A DNA stretch of 64,000 bases from Hydractinia echinata (taxonomy: Eukaryota; Cnidaria; Hydrozoa; Anthoathecata; Hydractiniidae): assembly GCA_030067915.1 (NCBI GenBank), contig JASGCC010000640.1, positions 1-64,000 of the forward strand, written 5' to 3'. Every line of letters starts with the position of its first letter. Position 1 is the first letter of the stretch. Under the pieces are notes generated by a model, which was not told the DNA's origin, did no database searches, and saw only the letters and a list, made by a program, of their open reading frames with translations. The position numbers and the translations under genes were made by a program. Below are positions 31,997 through 44,211 of this stretch, one piece after another.

Positions 31997-32439
31997 AGAG
32001 ATATACATGTATTAGACATTATAGAAATAGGACATATGTTTTTAACCCAAGAAAATGTTTATGCATCTAGCAATCATCTGGTAACATAAATGATATGTTA
32101 AAACTCGTGTCCAGTAAGCAAATAACAATATGTAGAGTAAAAGTTAAATACTTTGTCAATATCCGAATTGATGGCCTATTTGGCTTTGCTTTTTCTTTGA
32201 GCAAGTGTCATGGTGCAGAGAAGGTAGTTACTAGAAAGTAATTACTGCAAAAAAACCTTTTAATGAATCGGCATATGGATTGCCTAATTAGACTACGGCT
32301 GTTTCATTACTTTTTATTTTGTTCTGCGTTATTATTCTTTGCTTCGCATAAAATGCATTTGGTTCTGATTAAATGCATTGAAAAAGTTCGTTTGTTCAGC
32401 ATCTGTGCGCAATAGCAATGTTAAGAAACTGGCATAAAT

Positions 32440-32513
32440 CACCGCTGATGAGAGTCGAACCCACAAACTTTGAATTAGGAGTCTAACGCGCTAGTCCATT
32501 GCGCCACAGTGGC
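32440..32513 (-). tRNA. tRNA-Arg with anticodon CCU
   Basis: Loop CTCCTAA (CCT). Sequence matches the copy at 29356, 3084 bp away. Confidence 0.72.
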
Positions 32514-32949
32514 ACGGATATACATGTATTAGACATTATAGAAATAGGACATACGTATTTAACCAAGAAAATGTTATGCATCTAGCAATCATCCGGTAAC
32601 ATAAATGATATGTTAGGACTCGTGTCCAGTAAGCAAAAAAAATATGTAGAGTAAAAGTTAAATATTTTGTCCATACCGAATTGATGGCCTATTTGGCTTT
32701 GTTTTTTCTTTGATCAAGTGTCATGGTGCAGAAAAAGTTGTTACTAGAAAGTAGTTACTGCAAAAAAATCTTTTAATGAATCGGCATATGGAATGCCTAA
32801 TTAGACTACGGCTATTCCATTACTTTTATTTTGTTCTGCGTTATTATTCTTTGCTACGCATAAAATGCATTGGTTCTGATGAAACGCATTGAAAAAGGTT
32901 CGTTTGTTCAGCATCTGTGTGCAATAGCAACGTAAGAACTGGTATAAAT

Positions 32950-33023
32950 CACTTCTGATGGGAGTCGAACCCACAACCTTTGAATTAGAAGTCCAACGCG
33001 CTAGTCCATTGCGCCACAGCGGC
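32950..33023 (-). tRNA. tRNA-Arg (UCU), acceptor mismatched
   Basis: 3' acceptor CAGAAGT shared with the copy at 23745, but with normal anticodon TCT. Confidence 0.68.
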
Positions 33024-33459
33024 ACAGGTATACATGTATTAGACAATACAGAAATAGGACATATATATTTAACCCAAGAAAATGTTTATGCATCTAGTAA
33101 TCATTCGGTAACATAAATGATATGTTAGGACTCGTGTCCAGTAAGCAAAAAACAATATGTATACTAAAAGTTAAATACTTTGTCAATAACCGAATTGATG
33201 GCCTATTTGGCTTTGCTTTTTCTTTGATCAAGTGTCATGGTGCAAAAAAGTTGTTACTAGAAAGTATTACTGCAAAAAAATCTTTTAATGAATCGGCATA
33301 TGGAATGCCTAATTAGACTATGGTTATTCCATTACTTTTCATTTTGTGTTATTATTCTTTGCTACGCATAAAATCATTTGGTTCTCATTAAATGCATTGA
33401 AAAAGGTTCGTTTGTTCAGCATCTGTGTGCAATAGCAACCGTATGAAACTGGTATAAAT

Positions 33460-33533
33460 CACTGCTGATGGGAGTCGAACCCAAAACCTTTGAATTTGAA
33501 GTCCAACGCGCTAGTCCGTTGCCCCACAGCGGC
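33460..33533 (-). tRNA. tRNA-Arg body with UCA anticodon
   Basis: Loop CTTCAAA gives anticodon TCA, complementary to UGA. The D region (GGGGCAACGG) and T stem (GTTTTGGG) also differ from consensus, so function as a suppressor is doubtful. Confidence 0.55.
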
Positions 33534-33976
33534 ACGGATATACATGTATTAGACATTATAGAAATAGGACATATGTATTTAACCCAAGAAAATGTTTATG
33601 CATCTAGCAATCAGCCGGTAACATGAATGATATGTTAGGACTCGTGTCCAGTAAGCAAAAACAATATGTGGAGTAAAAGTTAAATACTTTGTCAATATCG
33701 GAATTGTTGACCTATTTGGCTTTGCTTTTTCTTTGATTAAGTGTCATGGTGCAAAGAAGGTAGTTACTAGAAAGTAATTACTGTAAAAAAAACATTTAAT
33801 GAACCGGCATATGGAATACCTAATTAGACTACGGCTATTCCATTACTTTTCATTTTGTTCTGCGTTATTATTCTTTGCTACGCATAAAATTCAGTTGGTT
33901 CTGATTAAATGCATTGAAAAAGGTTCGTTTGTTCAGCATCTGTGTGCAATAGCAACAGTAAGAAACTGGTATAAAT

Positions 33977-34050
33977 CACGGCTGATGGGAGTCGAACCCA
34001 CAACCTTTAAATTAGAAGTCCAACGCGCCAGTCCGTTGCGCCACAGCGGC
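33977..34050 (-). tRNA. tRNA-Arg (UCU)
   Basis: Changes: 3' acceptor CAGCCGT, anticodon-stem 3' side TTTAA, D loop AACGGACTGGCGC. Confidence 0.68.
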
Positions 34051-34492
34051 ACGGATATACATATATTAGACATTATAGAAATTGGTCATATGTATTTAAC
34101 CCAAGAAAATGTTTATGCATCTAGCAATCATCCGGTAACATAAATGATATGTTAGGACTCGTGTCCAGTAAGCAAAAACAATATGTGGAGTAAAAGTTAA
34201 ATAGTTTGTCAATATCAGAATTGATGACCTATTTGGCTTTGCTTTTTCTTTGATTAAGTTTCATGGTGCAGAGAAGGTAGTTACTAGAAAGTAATAACTG
34301 TAAAAAAACATTTAATGAACCGGCATATGGAATGCCTAATTAGACTACGGCTATTCCATTACTTTTCATTTTGTTCTGCGTTATTATTCTTTGCTACGCA
34401 TAAAATGAAATTGGTTCTGATTAAACGCATTGAAAAAGGTTCGTTTGCTCAGCATCTGTGTGCAATAGCAACCGTAAGAAACTGGTATAAAT

Positions 34493-34566
34493 CACTGCTG
34501 ATGGGAGTCGAACCCACAACCTTTGAATTAGAAGTCCAACGCGCCAGTCCATTGCGCCACAGCGGC
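34493..34566 (-). tRNA. tRNA-Arg (UCU)
   Basis: 3' acceptor CAGCAGT (one mismatch) and one D-loop change (GACTGGCGC). Confidence 0.78.
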
Positions 34567-35009
34567 ACAGATATACATGTATTAGACATTACAGAAATAG
34601 GACATATATATTTAAGCCAAGAAAATGTTTATGCATCTAGTAATCATCCGGTAACATAAATGATATGTTAGGACTGATGTCCAGTAAGCAAAAAACAATA
34701 TGTAGAGTAAAAGTTAAATACTTTGTCAATAACCGAATTGATGGCCTATTTGGCTTTGCTTTTTGTTTGATCAAGTGTCATGGTGCAGAAAAAGTTGTTA
34801 CTAGAAAGTATTTACTGCAAAAAAATCTTTAATGAATCGGCATATGGATGCCTAATTAGACTACGGCTACTTCATTAATTTTTATTTTGTTCTGCGTTAT
34901 TATTCTTTGCTGCGCATAAAATGCATTTGGTTCCGATTAAACGCATTGAAAAATGGTTCATTTGTTCAGCATCTGTGTGCAATAGCAAGGGTAAGAAACT
35001 GGCATAAAT

Positions 35010-35083
35010 CACCGCTGATGGGAGTCGAACCTATATCCTTTGAATTTAAAGTCCAACGCGCTAATCCATTGCGCCACAGCGGC
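35010..35083 (-). tRNA. tRNA-Arg body with UUA anticodon
   Basis: Loop CTTTAAA gives anticodon TTA, complementary to UAA. Acceptor and D stem are intact. The T stem (ATAGG) is weakened. Confidence 0.58.
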
Positions 35084-35476
35084 ACGGATATACAGGTATT
35101 AGACATTATAGAAATAGGACATATGTAGTTAACCCACGAAAATGTTTTTGCATCTAGTAATTATCCGGTAACATGAATGATATGTTAGGACTCGTGACCA
35201 GTAAGCGAAAAACAATTTGGCTTTGCTTTTTCTTTGATCAAGTGTCATGGTGGAGAGAAGGTAGTTACTAGAAAGTATTTACTGCAAAAAAACTTTTAAT
35301 GAATGGGCATATGGAATGCCTAATTAGACTACGGTTATTCCATTACTTTTCATTTTTTCTGCGTTATTATTCTTTGCTACGCATAAAATGCATTTGGTTA
35401 TGATTAAATGCATTGAAAAAAGGTTCGTTTGTTCAGCATCTGTGTGCAATAGCAAGGGTAAGTAACTGGCACAAAT

Positions 35477-35550
35477 TACCGCTGATGGGAGTGGAACCGA
35501 CAAACTGTAAATTAGAAGTCCAACGCGCTAGTCCATTGCGCCACAGCGGC
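35477..35550 (-). tRNA. tRNA-Arg (UCU), degenerate T arm
   Basis: Discriminator is A. T-loop region reads GTCGGTTCCACTCCC and the anticodon-stem 3' side is TTTAC. Confidence 0.55.
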
Positions 35551-35754
35551 ACAGATATACGTGTATTAGACATTATAGAAATAGGACATATGTATTTAAC
35601 CCAAGAAAATGTTTATGCATCTAGCAAACATCCGGTAACATTGTCCAGTAAGCAAAAAACAATATGTGGAGTAAAAGTTAAATACTTTGTCAATATCGGA
35701 ATTGATGACCTATTTGACTTTGCTTTTTCTTTGATCAAGTGTCATGGTGCAAAG

Positions 35755-35828
35755 AAGTAGAAAGTAATTACTAATTACTAATTATTATACTAATTACTAA
35801 TTATTAATTAAAAATTAAAGTAATTACT
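35755..35828. repeat. AT-rich linker insertion
   Basis: Irregular TAATTACTAATTACTAATTA-type motifs replacing linker. The same insertion occurs at about 17061-17130. Confidence 0.9.
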
Positions 35829-36021
35829 GCAAAAAAACTTTTAATGAATCGGCATGCGGAATGCCTAATTAGACTACGGCTATTCCATTACTTTTCATTT
35901 TGTTCTGCGTTATTATTCTTTGCTACGCATAAAATGCATTTGGTTCTGATTAAACGCATTGAAAAAGGTTCGTTTGTTCAGCATCTGTGTGCAATAGCAA
36001 CGGTAAGAAACTGGCATAAAT

Positions 36022-36094
36022 CACCGCTCATGGGAGTTGAACCCACAACCTTTAATTAGAAGTCCAACGCGCTAGTCCATTGCGCCACAGCGGC
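36022..36094 (-). tRNA. tRNA-Arg (UCU), one base lost
   Basis: 73 nt: one base missing from the anticodon-stem 3' side (TTAAA). T loop is TTCAACT and the acceptor junction has GAGCGGT. Confidence 0.58.
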
Positions 36095-36538
36095 ACGAAT
36101 ATGCGTGTATTATACATTATAGAAATAGGACATATGTATTTAACCCAAGAAAATGTTTATGCATCTAGCAATCGTCCAGTAACATAAATAATATGTTAGG
36201 ACTCGTGTCGAGTAAGCAAAAAATAATATGTAGAGTAAACGTTAAATACTTTGTCAATATCCGAATTGATGGCCTATTTGGCTTTGCTTTTTCTTTGATC
36301 AAGTGTCATGGTGCAGAGAAGGTAGTTACTAGAAAGTAATTACTGCAAAAAAACCTTTTACTGAATCGGCATATGGATTGCCTAATTAGACTACGGCTAT
36401 TCCATTACTTTTCATTTTGTTCTGCGTTATTATTCTTTGCTACGCATAAAATGCATTTGGTTCTGATTAAGCGCATTGAAAAAGGTTCGTTTGTTCAGAA
36501 TCTGTGTGCAATAGCAACGGTAAGAAACTGGCATAAAT

Positions 36539-36612
36539 CACCGCTGATGGGAGTCGAACCCACAAGCTTTGAATTAGAAGTCCAACGCGCTAGTCCATTG
36601 CGCCACAGCGGC
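36539..36612 (-). tRNA. tRNA-Arg (UCU)
   Basis: Single change in the variable region (AAAGCTTGTGGG). Confidence 0.86.
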
Positions 36613-37004
36613 ACGAATATGCTTGTATTATACATTATAGAAATAGGATATATGTATTAACCCACGAAAATGTTTATGCATCTAGTAATTATCCGGTAAC
36701 ATGAATGATATGTTAGGACTCGTGACCAGTAAGCGAAAAACAATTTGGCTTTGCTTTTTCTTTGATCAAGTGTCATGGTGCAGAGAAGGTTGTTACTAGA
36801 AAGTAATTATTGCAAAAAAACCTTTTAATGAATCGGCATATGGATGCCTAATTAGACTACGGCTATTTCATTACTTTTTATTTTGTTCTGCGTTATTATT
36901 CTTTGCTTCGCATAAAATGCATTTGGTTCTGATTAAATGCATTGAAAATGGTTCGTTTGTTCAGCATCTGTGCGCAATAGCAAGGATAAGAAACTGGCAT
37001 AAAT

Positions 37005-37078
37005 CACCGATGATGAGAGTCGAACCCACAACCTTTGAATTAGAAGTCCAACGCGCTAGTCCATTGCGCCACAGTGGC
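37005..37078 (-). tRNA. tRNA-Arg (UCU), acceptor variant
   Basis: Acceptor strands GCCACTG and CATCGGT. The T stem 3' strand is CTCAT. Confidence 0.68.
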
Positions 37079-37521
37079 ACGGATATACTGTATTAGACAT
37101 TATAGAAATAGGACATATGTATTTAACCCAAGAAACTGTTTATGCATCTAGCAATCATCCGGTAACATAAATGATATGTTAGGACTCGTGTCCAGTAAGC
37201 AAAAAACAATATGTGGGGTAAAACTTAAATACTTTGTCAATATCGGAATTGATGACCTATTTGGCTTTGCTTTTTCTTTGATCAAGTGTCATAGTGCAAA
37301 GAAAGTAGTTACTAGAAAGTAATTACTGCAAAAAAACCTTTTACTGACTCGACATATGGAATGCGTAATTAGACTACGGCTATTCCATTACTTTTCATTT
37401 TGTTCTGCGTTATTATTCTTTGCTACGCATAAAATGCATTTGGTTCTGATTAAACGCATTGAAAAAGGTTCGTTTGTTCAGCATCTGTGTGCAATAGAAA
37501 CCGTAAGAAACTGGTATAAAT

Positions 37522-37593
37522 CACTGCTGATGGAGTCGAACCCACAACCTTTGAATTAGAAGTCCAACGCGCAGTCCATTGCGCCACAGCGGC
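37522..37593 (-). tRNA. tRNA-Arg (UCU), two bases lost
   Basis: 72 nt. One G is lost in the T stem and one base in the D loop (GGACTGCGC). 3' acceptor is CAGCAGT. Confidence 0.6.
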
Positions 37594-38037
37594 ACAGATA
37601 TACATGTATTAGACATTACAGAAATAGGACATATATATTTAAGCCAAGAAAATGTTTATGCATCTAGTAATCATCCGGTAACATAAATGATATGTTAGGA
37701 CTGATGTCCAGTAAGCAAAAAACAATATGTAGAGTAAAAGTTAAATACTTTGTCAATAACCGAATTGATGGCCTATTTGGCTTTGCTTTTTGTTTGATCA
37801 AGTGTCATGGTGCAGAAAAAGTTGTTACTAGAAAGTATTTACTGCAAAAAAACCTTTTACTGAATCGGCATATGGATTGCCTAATTAGACTACGGCTATT
37901 CCATTACTTTTCATTTTGTTCTGCGTTATTATTCTTTGCTACGCATAAAATGCATTTGGTTCTGACTAAGCGCATTGAAAAAGGTTCGTTTGTTCAGAAT
38001 CTGTGTGCAATAGCAACGGTAAGAAACTGGCATAAAT

Positions 38038-38111
38038 CACCGCTGATGGGAGTCGAACCCACAACCTTTGAATTAGAAGTCCAACGCGCTAGTCTATTGC
38101 GCCACAGCGGC
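38038..38111 (-). tRNA. tRNA-Arg (UCU)
   Basis: One D-loop change (AATAGACTAG). All stems intact. Confidence 0.87.
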
Positions 38112-38505
38112 ACGAATATGCTTGTATTATACATTATAGAAATAGGATATATGTAGTTAACCCACGAAAATGTTTATGCATCTAGTATTTAACCAGTAAC
38201 ATGAATGATATGTTAGGACTCGTGTCCAGTAAGCGAAAAACAATTTGGCTTTGCTTTTTCTTTGATCAAGTGTCATGGTACAGAGAAGGTAGTTACTAGG
38301 AAGTAATTAATGCAAAAACACCTTTTAATGAATCGGCATATGGAATGCCTAATTAGACTACGGCTATTCCATTAATTTTTATTTTGTTCGGCGTTATTAT
38401 TCTTTGCTTCGCATAAAATGCATTTGGTTCTGATTAAACGCATTGAAAAAGGTTCGTTTGTTCAGCATCTGTGTGCAATAGCAACGGTAAGTAACTGGCA
38501 CAAAT

Positions 38506-38579
38506 CACCGCTGATGGGAGGCGTACGTACAACCTTTGAATTAGAAGTCCAACGCGCTAGTCCATTGCGCCACAGCGGC
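38506..38579 (-). tRNA. tRNA-Arg (UCU), T loop rewritten
   Basis: T arm reads GTACGTACGCCTCCC, so the B box and T loop are lost. The rest is consensus. Near-twin at 40326. Confidence 0.55.
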
Positions 38580-38844
38580 ACAGATATACATGTATTAGAC
38601 ATTATAGAAATAGGACATATGTGTTTAACCCAAGAAAATGTTTATGCATCTAGCAAACATCCGGTAACATGAATGATATGTTAGGACTCGTGTCCAGTAA
38701 GTAAAAAACAATTTGGCTTTGCTTTTTCTTTGATCAAGTGTCATGCTGCAGAGAAGGTAGTTAGTAGAAAGTAATTACTGCAAAAAAACGTTTTAATGAA
38801 TCGGCATATGGAATGCCTAATTAGACTACGGCTATTCCTTAACA

Positions 38845-38896
38845 CACAACCTTTGAATTAGAAGTCCAATGCGCTAGTCCATTGCGCCACAGCGGC
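38845..38896 (-). pseudogene. Truncated tRNA-Arg, 3' part deleted
   Basis: A deletion of about 151 bp joins upstream linker (GGCTATTCCTTA) to the anticodon-proximal part of the tRNA. T arm and 3' acceptor are gone. Duplicated at 40665. Confidence 0.85.
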
Positions 38897-39340
38897 ACAG
38901 ATATAGATGTATTAGACATTATAAAAATAGGACATATGTATTTAACCCAAGAAAATGTTTATGCATCTAGCAATCATCTGGTAACATAAATGATATGTTA
39001 GGACTCGTGTCCAGTAAGCAAAAAACAATATGTAGAGTAAAAGTTAAATACTTTGTCAATATCCGAATTGATGGCCTATTTGGCTTTGCTTTTTCCTTGA
39101 TCAAGTGTCATTGTGCAGAGAAGGTAGTTACTAGAAAGTAATTACTGCAAAAAAACCTTTTAATGAATCGGCATATGGATTGCCTAATTAGACTACGGCT
39201 TTTTCATTACTTTTTATTTTGTTCTGCGTTGTTATTCTTTGTTTCGCATGAAATGCATTTGGTTCTGATTAAACGCATTGAAAAAGGTTCGTTTTTTCAG
39301 CATATGTGCCCAATAGCAAGTGCAAGAAACTGGCATAAGT

Positions 39341-39414
39341 CACCGCTGATGGGAGTTGAACCCACAACCTTTGAATTAGAAGTACAACCCGCTAGTCCAT
39401 TGCGCCACAACGGC
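39341..39414 (-). tRNA. tRNA-Arg (UCU), D arm altered
   Basis: D-stem 3' side GCGGG, anticodon stem TTGTA, acceptor GCCGTTG, T loop TTCAACT. Confidence 0.58.
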
Positions 39415-39857
39415 AGGGATATGCATGTATTAGACATTATAGAAATAGGATATATGTATTTAACCCAAGAAAATGTTTATGCATCTAGCAATCATCCGGT
39501 AATATAAATGATATGTTATGACTCGTGTCCAGTAAGCAAAAAACAATATGTGGAGTAAAAGTTAAATACTTTGCAATATCGGAATTGATGATCTATTTGG
39601 TTTTGCTTTTTCTTTGATCAAGTGTCATGGTGCAGAGAAGGTAGTTACTAGAAAGTAATTACTGCAAAAAAACCTTTTAATTAATCGGCATATGGAATGG
39701 CTAATTAGAATACGGCTATTCCATTACTTTTTATTTTGTTCTGCGTTATTATTCTTTGCTTCGCATAAAATGCATTTGGTTCTGATTACACGTATTGAAA
39801 ACGGTTTGCATGTTCAGCATCTGTGTGCAATAGCAACGGTAAGAAACTGACATAAAT

Positions 39858-39931
39858 CACCGCTGATGGGAGTCGAACCCACAACATTTGAATTAGAAGT
39901 CCAACGCGCTAGTCCATTGCGCCACAGCGGA
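39858..39931 (-). tRNA. tRNA-Arg (UCU)
   Basis: 5' base T. One change in the variable region (AAATGTTG). Confidence 0.75.
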
Positions 39932-40325
39932 ACAGATATACATGTATTAGACATTACAGAAATAGGACACATGTATTTAACCAAAGAAAATGTTTATGCA
40001 TCTAGTAATTATCCAGTAACATGAATGATATGTTAGGACTCGTGTCCAGTAAGCGAAAAACAATTTGGCTTTGCTTTTTCTTTGATCAAGTGTCATGGTA
40101 CAGAGAAGGTAGTTACTAGGAAGTAATTAATGCAAAAACACCTTTTAATGAATCGGCATATGGAATGCCTAATTAGACTACGGCTATTCCATTAATTTTT
40201 ATTTTGTTCGGCGTTATTATTCTTTGCTTCGCATAAAATGCATTTGGTTCTGATTAAACGCATTGAAAAAGGTTCGTTTGTTCAGCATCTGCGTGCAATA
40301 GCAACGGTAAGTAACTGGCTCAAAT

Positions 40326-40399
40326 CACCGCTGATGGGAGGCGTACATACAACCTTTGAATTAGAAGTCCAACGCGCTAGTCCATTGCGCCACAGCGGC
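40326..40399 (-). tRNA. tRNA-Arg (UCU), T loop rewritten
   Basis: Same damaged T arm as at 38506, 1820 bp away, with one further change (GTATGTACGCC). Confidence 0.55.
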
Positions 40400-40664
40400 A
40401 CAGATATACATGTATTAGACATTATAGAAATAGGACATATGTGTTTAACCCAAGAAAATGTTTATGCATCTAGCAAACATCCGGTAACATGAATGATATG
40501 TTAGGACTCGTGTCCAGTAAGTAAAAAACAATTTGGCGTTGCTTTTTCTTTGATCAAGTGTCATGCTGCAGAGAAGGTAGTTAGTAGAAAGTAATTACTG
40601 CAAAAAAACGTTTTAATGAATCGGCATATGGAATGCCTAATTAGACTACGGCTATTCCTTAAGA

Positions 40665-40716
40665 CACAACCTTTGAATTAGAAGTCCAACGCGCTAGTCC
40701 ATTGCGCCACAGCGGC
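40665..40716 (-). pseudogene. Truncated tRNA-Arg, 3' part deleted
   Basis: Second copy of the 38845 truncation, differing by a few bases at the junction. Confidence 0.85.
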
Positions 40717-41160
40717 ACAGATATAGATGTATTAGACATTATAAAAATAGGACATATGTATTTAACCCAAGAAAATGTTTATGCATCTAGCAATCATCTG
40801 GTAACATAAATGATATGTTAGGACTCGTGTCCAGTAAGCAAAAAACAATATGTAGAGTAAAAGTTAAATACTTTGTCAATATCCGAATTGATGGCCTATT
40901 TGGCTTTGCTTTTTCTTTGATCAAGTGTCATTGTGCAGAGAAGGTAGTTACTAGAAAGTAATTACTGCAAAAAAACCTTTTAATGAATCGGCATATGGAT
41001 TGCCCAATTAGACTACGGCTTTTTCATTACTTTTTATTTTGTTCTGCGTTGTTATTCTTTGCTTCGCATGAAATGCATTTGGTTCTGATTAAACGCATTG
41101 AAAAAGGTTCGTTTGTTCAGCATATGTGCCCAATAGCAAGTGTAAGAAACTGGCATAAAT

Positions 41161-41234
41161 CACCGCTGATGGGAGTTGAACCCACAACCTTTGAATTAGA
41201 AGTACAAACCGCTAGTCCATTGCGCCACAGCGGC
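41161..41234 (-). tRNA. tRNA-Arg (UCU), D arm altered
   Basis: Duplicate of 39341 with GCGGTTTGTAC in place of GCGGGTTGTAC and an intact 5' acceptor. Confidence 0.6.
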
Positions 41235-41674
41235 AGGGATATGCATGTATTAGACATTATAGAAATAGGACATATGTATTTAACCCAAGAAAATGTTTAT
41301 GCATCTAGCAATCATCCGGTAATATAAATGATATGTTATGACTCGTGTCCAGTAAGCAAAAAACAATATGTGGAGTAAAAGTTAAATACTTTGCAATATC
41401 GAATTGATGATCTATTTGGTTTTGCTTTTTCTTTGATCAAGTGTCATGGTGCAGAGAAGGTAGTTAATGAAAGTAATTACTGCAAAAAAACCTTTTAATG
41501 AATCGGCATATGGAATGGCTAATTAGATACGGCTATTCCATTACTTTTTATTTTGTTCTGCGTTATTATTCTTTGCTTCGCATAAAATGCATTTGGTTCT
41601 GATTACACGTATTGAAAACGGTTTGCGTGTTCAGCATCTGTGTGCAATAGCAACGGTAAGAAACTGACATAAAT

Positions 41675-41747
41675 CACCGCTGATGGGAGTCGAACCCACA
41701 ACTTTGAATTAGAAGTCCAACGCGCTAGTCCATTGCGCCACAGCGGA
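41675..41747 (-). tRNA. tRNA-Arg (UCU), one base lost
   Basis: 73 nt: a C is lost from the variable region. 5' base T as in its counterpart at 39858. Confidence 0.66.
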
Positions 41748-42187
41748 ACAGATATACATGTATTAGACATTATAAAATAGGACATATGTATTTAACCCAA
41801 GAAAATGTTTATGCATCTAGCAATCATCTGGTAATATAAATGATATGTTAGGACTCGTGTCCAGTAAACAAAAAACAATATGTGGAGTAAAAGTTAAATA
41901 CTTTGTCAATATCGGAATTGATGGCCTATTTGGTTTTGCTTTTTCTTTGATCAAGTGTCATGGTGCAGAGAAGGTAGTTACTAGAAAGTAATTACTGCAA
42001 AAAACCTTTAATGAATCGGCATATGGAATGCCTAATTAGACTACGGCTATTCCATTACTTTTTATTTTGTTCTGCGTTATTATTCTTTGCTTCGCATAAA
42101 ATGCATTTGGTTCTGATTACACGCATTGAAAACGGTTTGCGTGTTCAGATCTGTGTGCAATAGCAACGGTAAGAAACTGACATAAAT

Positions 42188-42261
42188 CACCGCTGATGGG
42201 AGTCGAACCCACAACCTTTGAATTAGAAGTCCAACGCGCTAGTCCATTGCGCCACAGCGGC
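42188..42261 (-). tRNA. tRNA-Arg (UCU), consensus
   Basis: No difference from the 16080 copy. Confidence 0.92.
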
Positions 42262-42702
42262 ACAGATATACATGTATTAGACATTATAAAAGTAGGATAT
42301 ATGTATTTAACCCAAGAAAATGTTTATGCATCTAGCAATCATCTGGTAACATAAATGATATGTTAGGACTCGTGTCCAGTAAGCAAAAACAATATGTAGA
42401 GTAAAAGTTAAATACTTTGTCAATATCCGAATTGATGGCATATTTGGCTTTTTCTTTCTTTGATCAAGTGTCATGGTGCAGAGAAGGTAGTTACTAGAAA
42501 GTAATTACTGCAAAAAAACCTTTTAATGAATCGGCATATGGATTGCCTAATTAGACTACGGCTATTCCATTACTTTTCGTTTTGTCTGCGTTATTATTCT
42601 TTGCTACGCATAAAATGCATCTGGTTTTAATTAAACGCATTGAAAAAGGTTCGTTTGTTCAGCATCTGTGTGCAATAGAAATCGTAAGAAACTGGCATAA
42701 AT

Positions 42703-42776
42703 CACCGCTGATGGGAGTCGAACCCACAACCTTTGAATTAGAAGTCCAACGCGCTAGTCCATTGCGCCACAGCGGC
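42703..42776 (-). tRNA. tRNA-Arg (UCU), consensus
   Basis: tRNA body is consensus. The 5' flank differs (CTGCGCC on the minus strand). Confidence 0.92.
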
Positions 42777-43215
42777 GCAGATATACATGTATTAGACATT
42801 ATAGAAATAGGACATATGTTTTTAACCCAAGAAAATGTTTATGCATCTAGCAATCATCTGGTAACATAAATGATATGTTAGGACTCGTGTCCAGTAAGCA
42901 AAAAACAATATTAGAGTAAAAGTTAAATACTTTGTCAATATCCGAATTATGGCATATTTGCATTTTTTTTCTTTGATCAAATGTCATGGTGCAGAGAAGG
43001 TAGTTACTAGAAAGTAATTACTGCAAAAAAACCTTTTAATGAATCGGCATATGGATTGCCTAATTAGACTACGGCTATTCCATTACTTTTCATTTTGTTC
43101 TGCGTTATTATTCTTTGCTACGCATAAAATGCATCTGGTTTTAATTAAACGCATTGAAAAAGGTTCGTTTGTTCAGCATCTGTGTGCAATAGAAACGTAG
43201 GAAACTGGCATAAAT

Positions 43216-43286
43216 CACCGCTGATGGAGTCGAACCACAACCTTTAATTAGAAGTCCAACGCGCTAGTCCATTGCGCCACAGCGGC
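43216..43286 (-). tRNA. tRNA-Arg (UCU), three bases lost
   Basis: 71 nt. Losses in GGG and CCC of the T arm and one base of the anticodon stem (TTAAA). Confidence 0.52.
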
Positions 43287-43674
43287 AGATATACATGTAT
43301 TAGACATTATAGAAATAGGACATATATTTTTAACCCAAGAAAATGTTTATGCATCTAGTAATATCCGGTAACATGAATGATATGTTAGGACTCGTGTCCA
43401 GTAAGCGAAAAACAATTTGGCTTTGCTTTTTCTTTGATCAAGTGTCATGGTGCAGAGAAGGTAGTTACTAGAAAGTAATTACTGCAAAAAACTTTTAATG
43501 AATCGGCATATGGAATGCCTAATTAGACTACGGCTATTCCATTAATTTTTATTTTGTTCTGCGTTATTATTCTTTGCTTCGCATAAAATCATTTGGTTCT
43601 GATTAAACGCATTGAAAAAGGTTCCTTTGTTCAGCATCTGTGTGCAATAGCAAGTGTAAGAAACTGGCATAAAT

Positions 43675-43747
43675 CACCGCTGATGGGAGTCGAACCTACA
43701 ACCTTTGAATTAGAAGTCCAACGCGCTAGTCCTTGCGCCACAGCGGC
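43675..43747 (-). tRNA. tRNA-Arg (UCU), one D-loop base lost
   Basis: D loop AAGGACTAG (consensus AATGGACTAG), T stem GTAGG. First of a run of units with this D loop. Confidence 0.75.
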
Positions 43748-44138
43748 ACGGATATACATGTATAGACATTATAGAAATAGGACATATGTATTTAACCACG
43801 AAAATGTTTATGCATCTAGTAATTATCCGGTAACATGAATGATATGTTAGGACTCGTGTCCAGTAAGCGAAAAACAATTTGGATTTGCTATTTCTTTGAT
43901 CAAGTGACATGGTGCAGAGAAGGTAGTTACTAGAAAGTAATTACTGCAAAACAACTTTTTAATGAATCGGCATATGGAATGCCTAATTAGACTACGGCTA
44001 TTCCATTAATTTTTATTTTGTTCGGCGTTATTATTCTTTGCTTCGCATAAAATGCATTTGGTTCTGATTAAACGCATTGAAAAAGGTTCGTTTGTTCAGC
44101 ATCTGTGTGCAATAGCAACGGTAAGAAACTGCATAAAT

Positions 44139-44211
44139 CACCGCTGATGGGAGTCGAACCTACAACCTTTGAATTAGAAGTCCAACGCGCTAGTCCTTGC
44201 GCCACAGCGGC
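44139..44211 (-). tRNA. tRNA-Arg (UCU), shortened D loop
   Basis: Same tRNA sequence as the copy at 43675. Confidence 0.75.
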
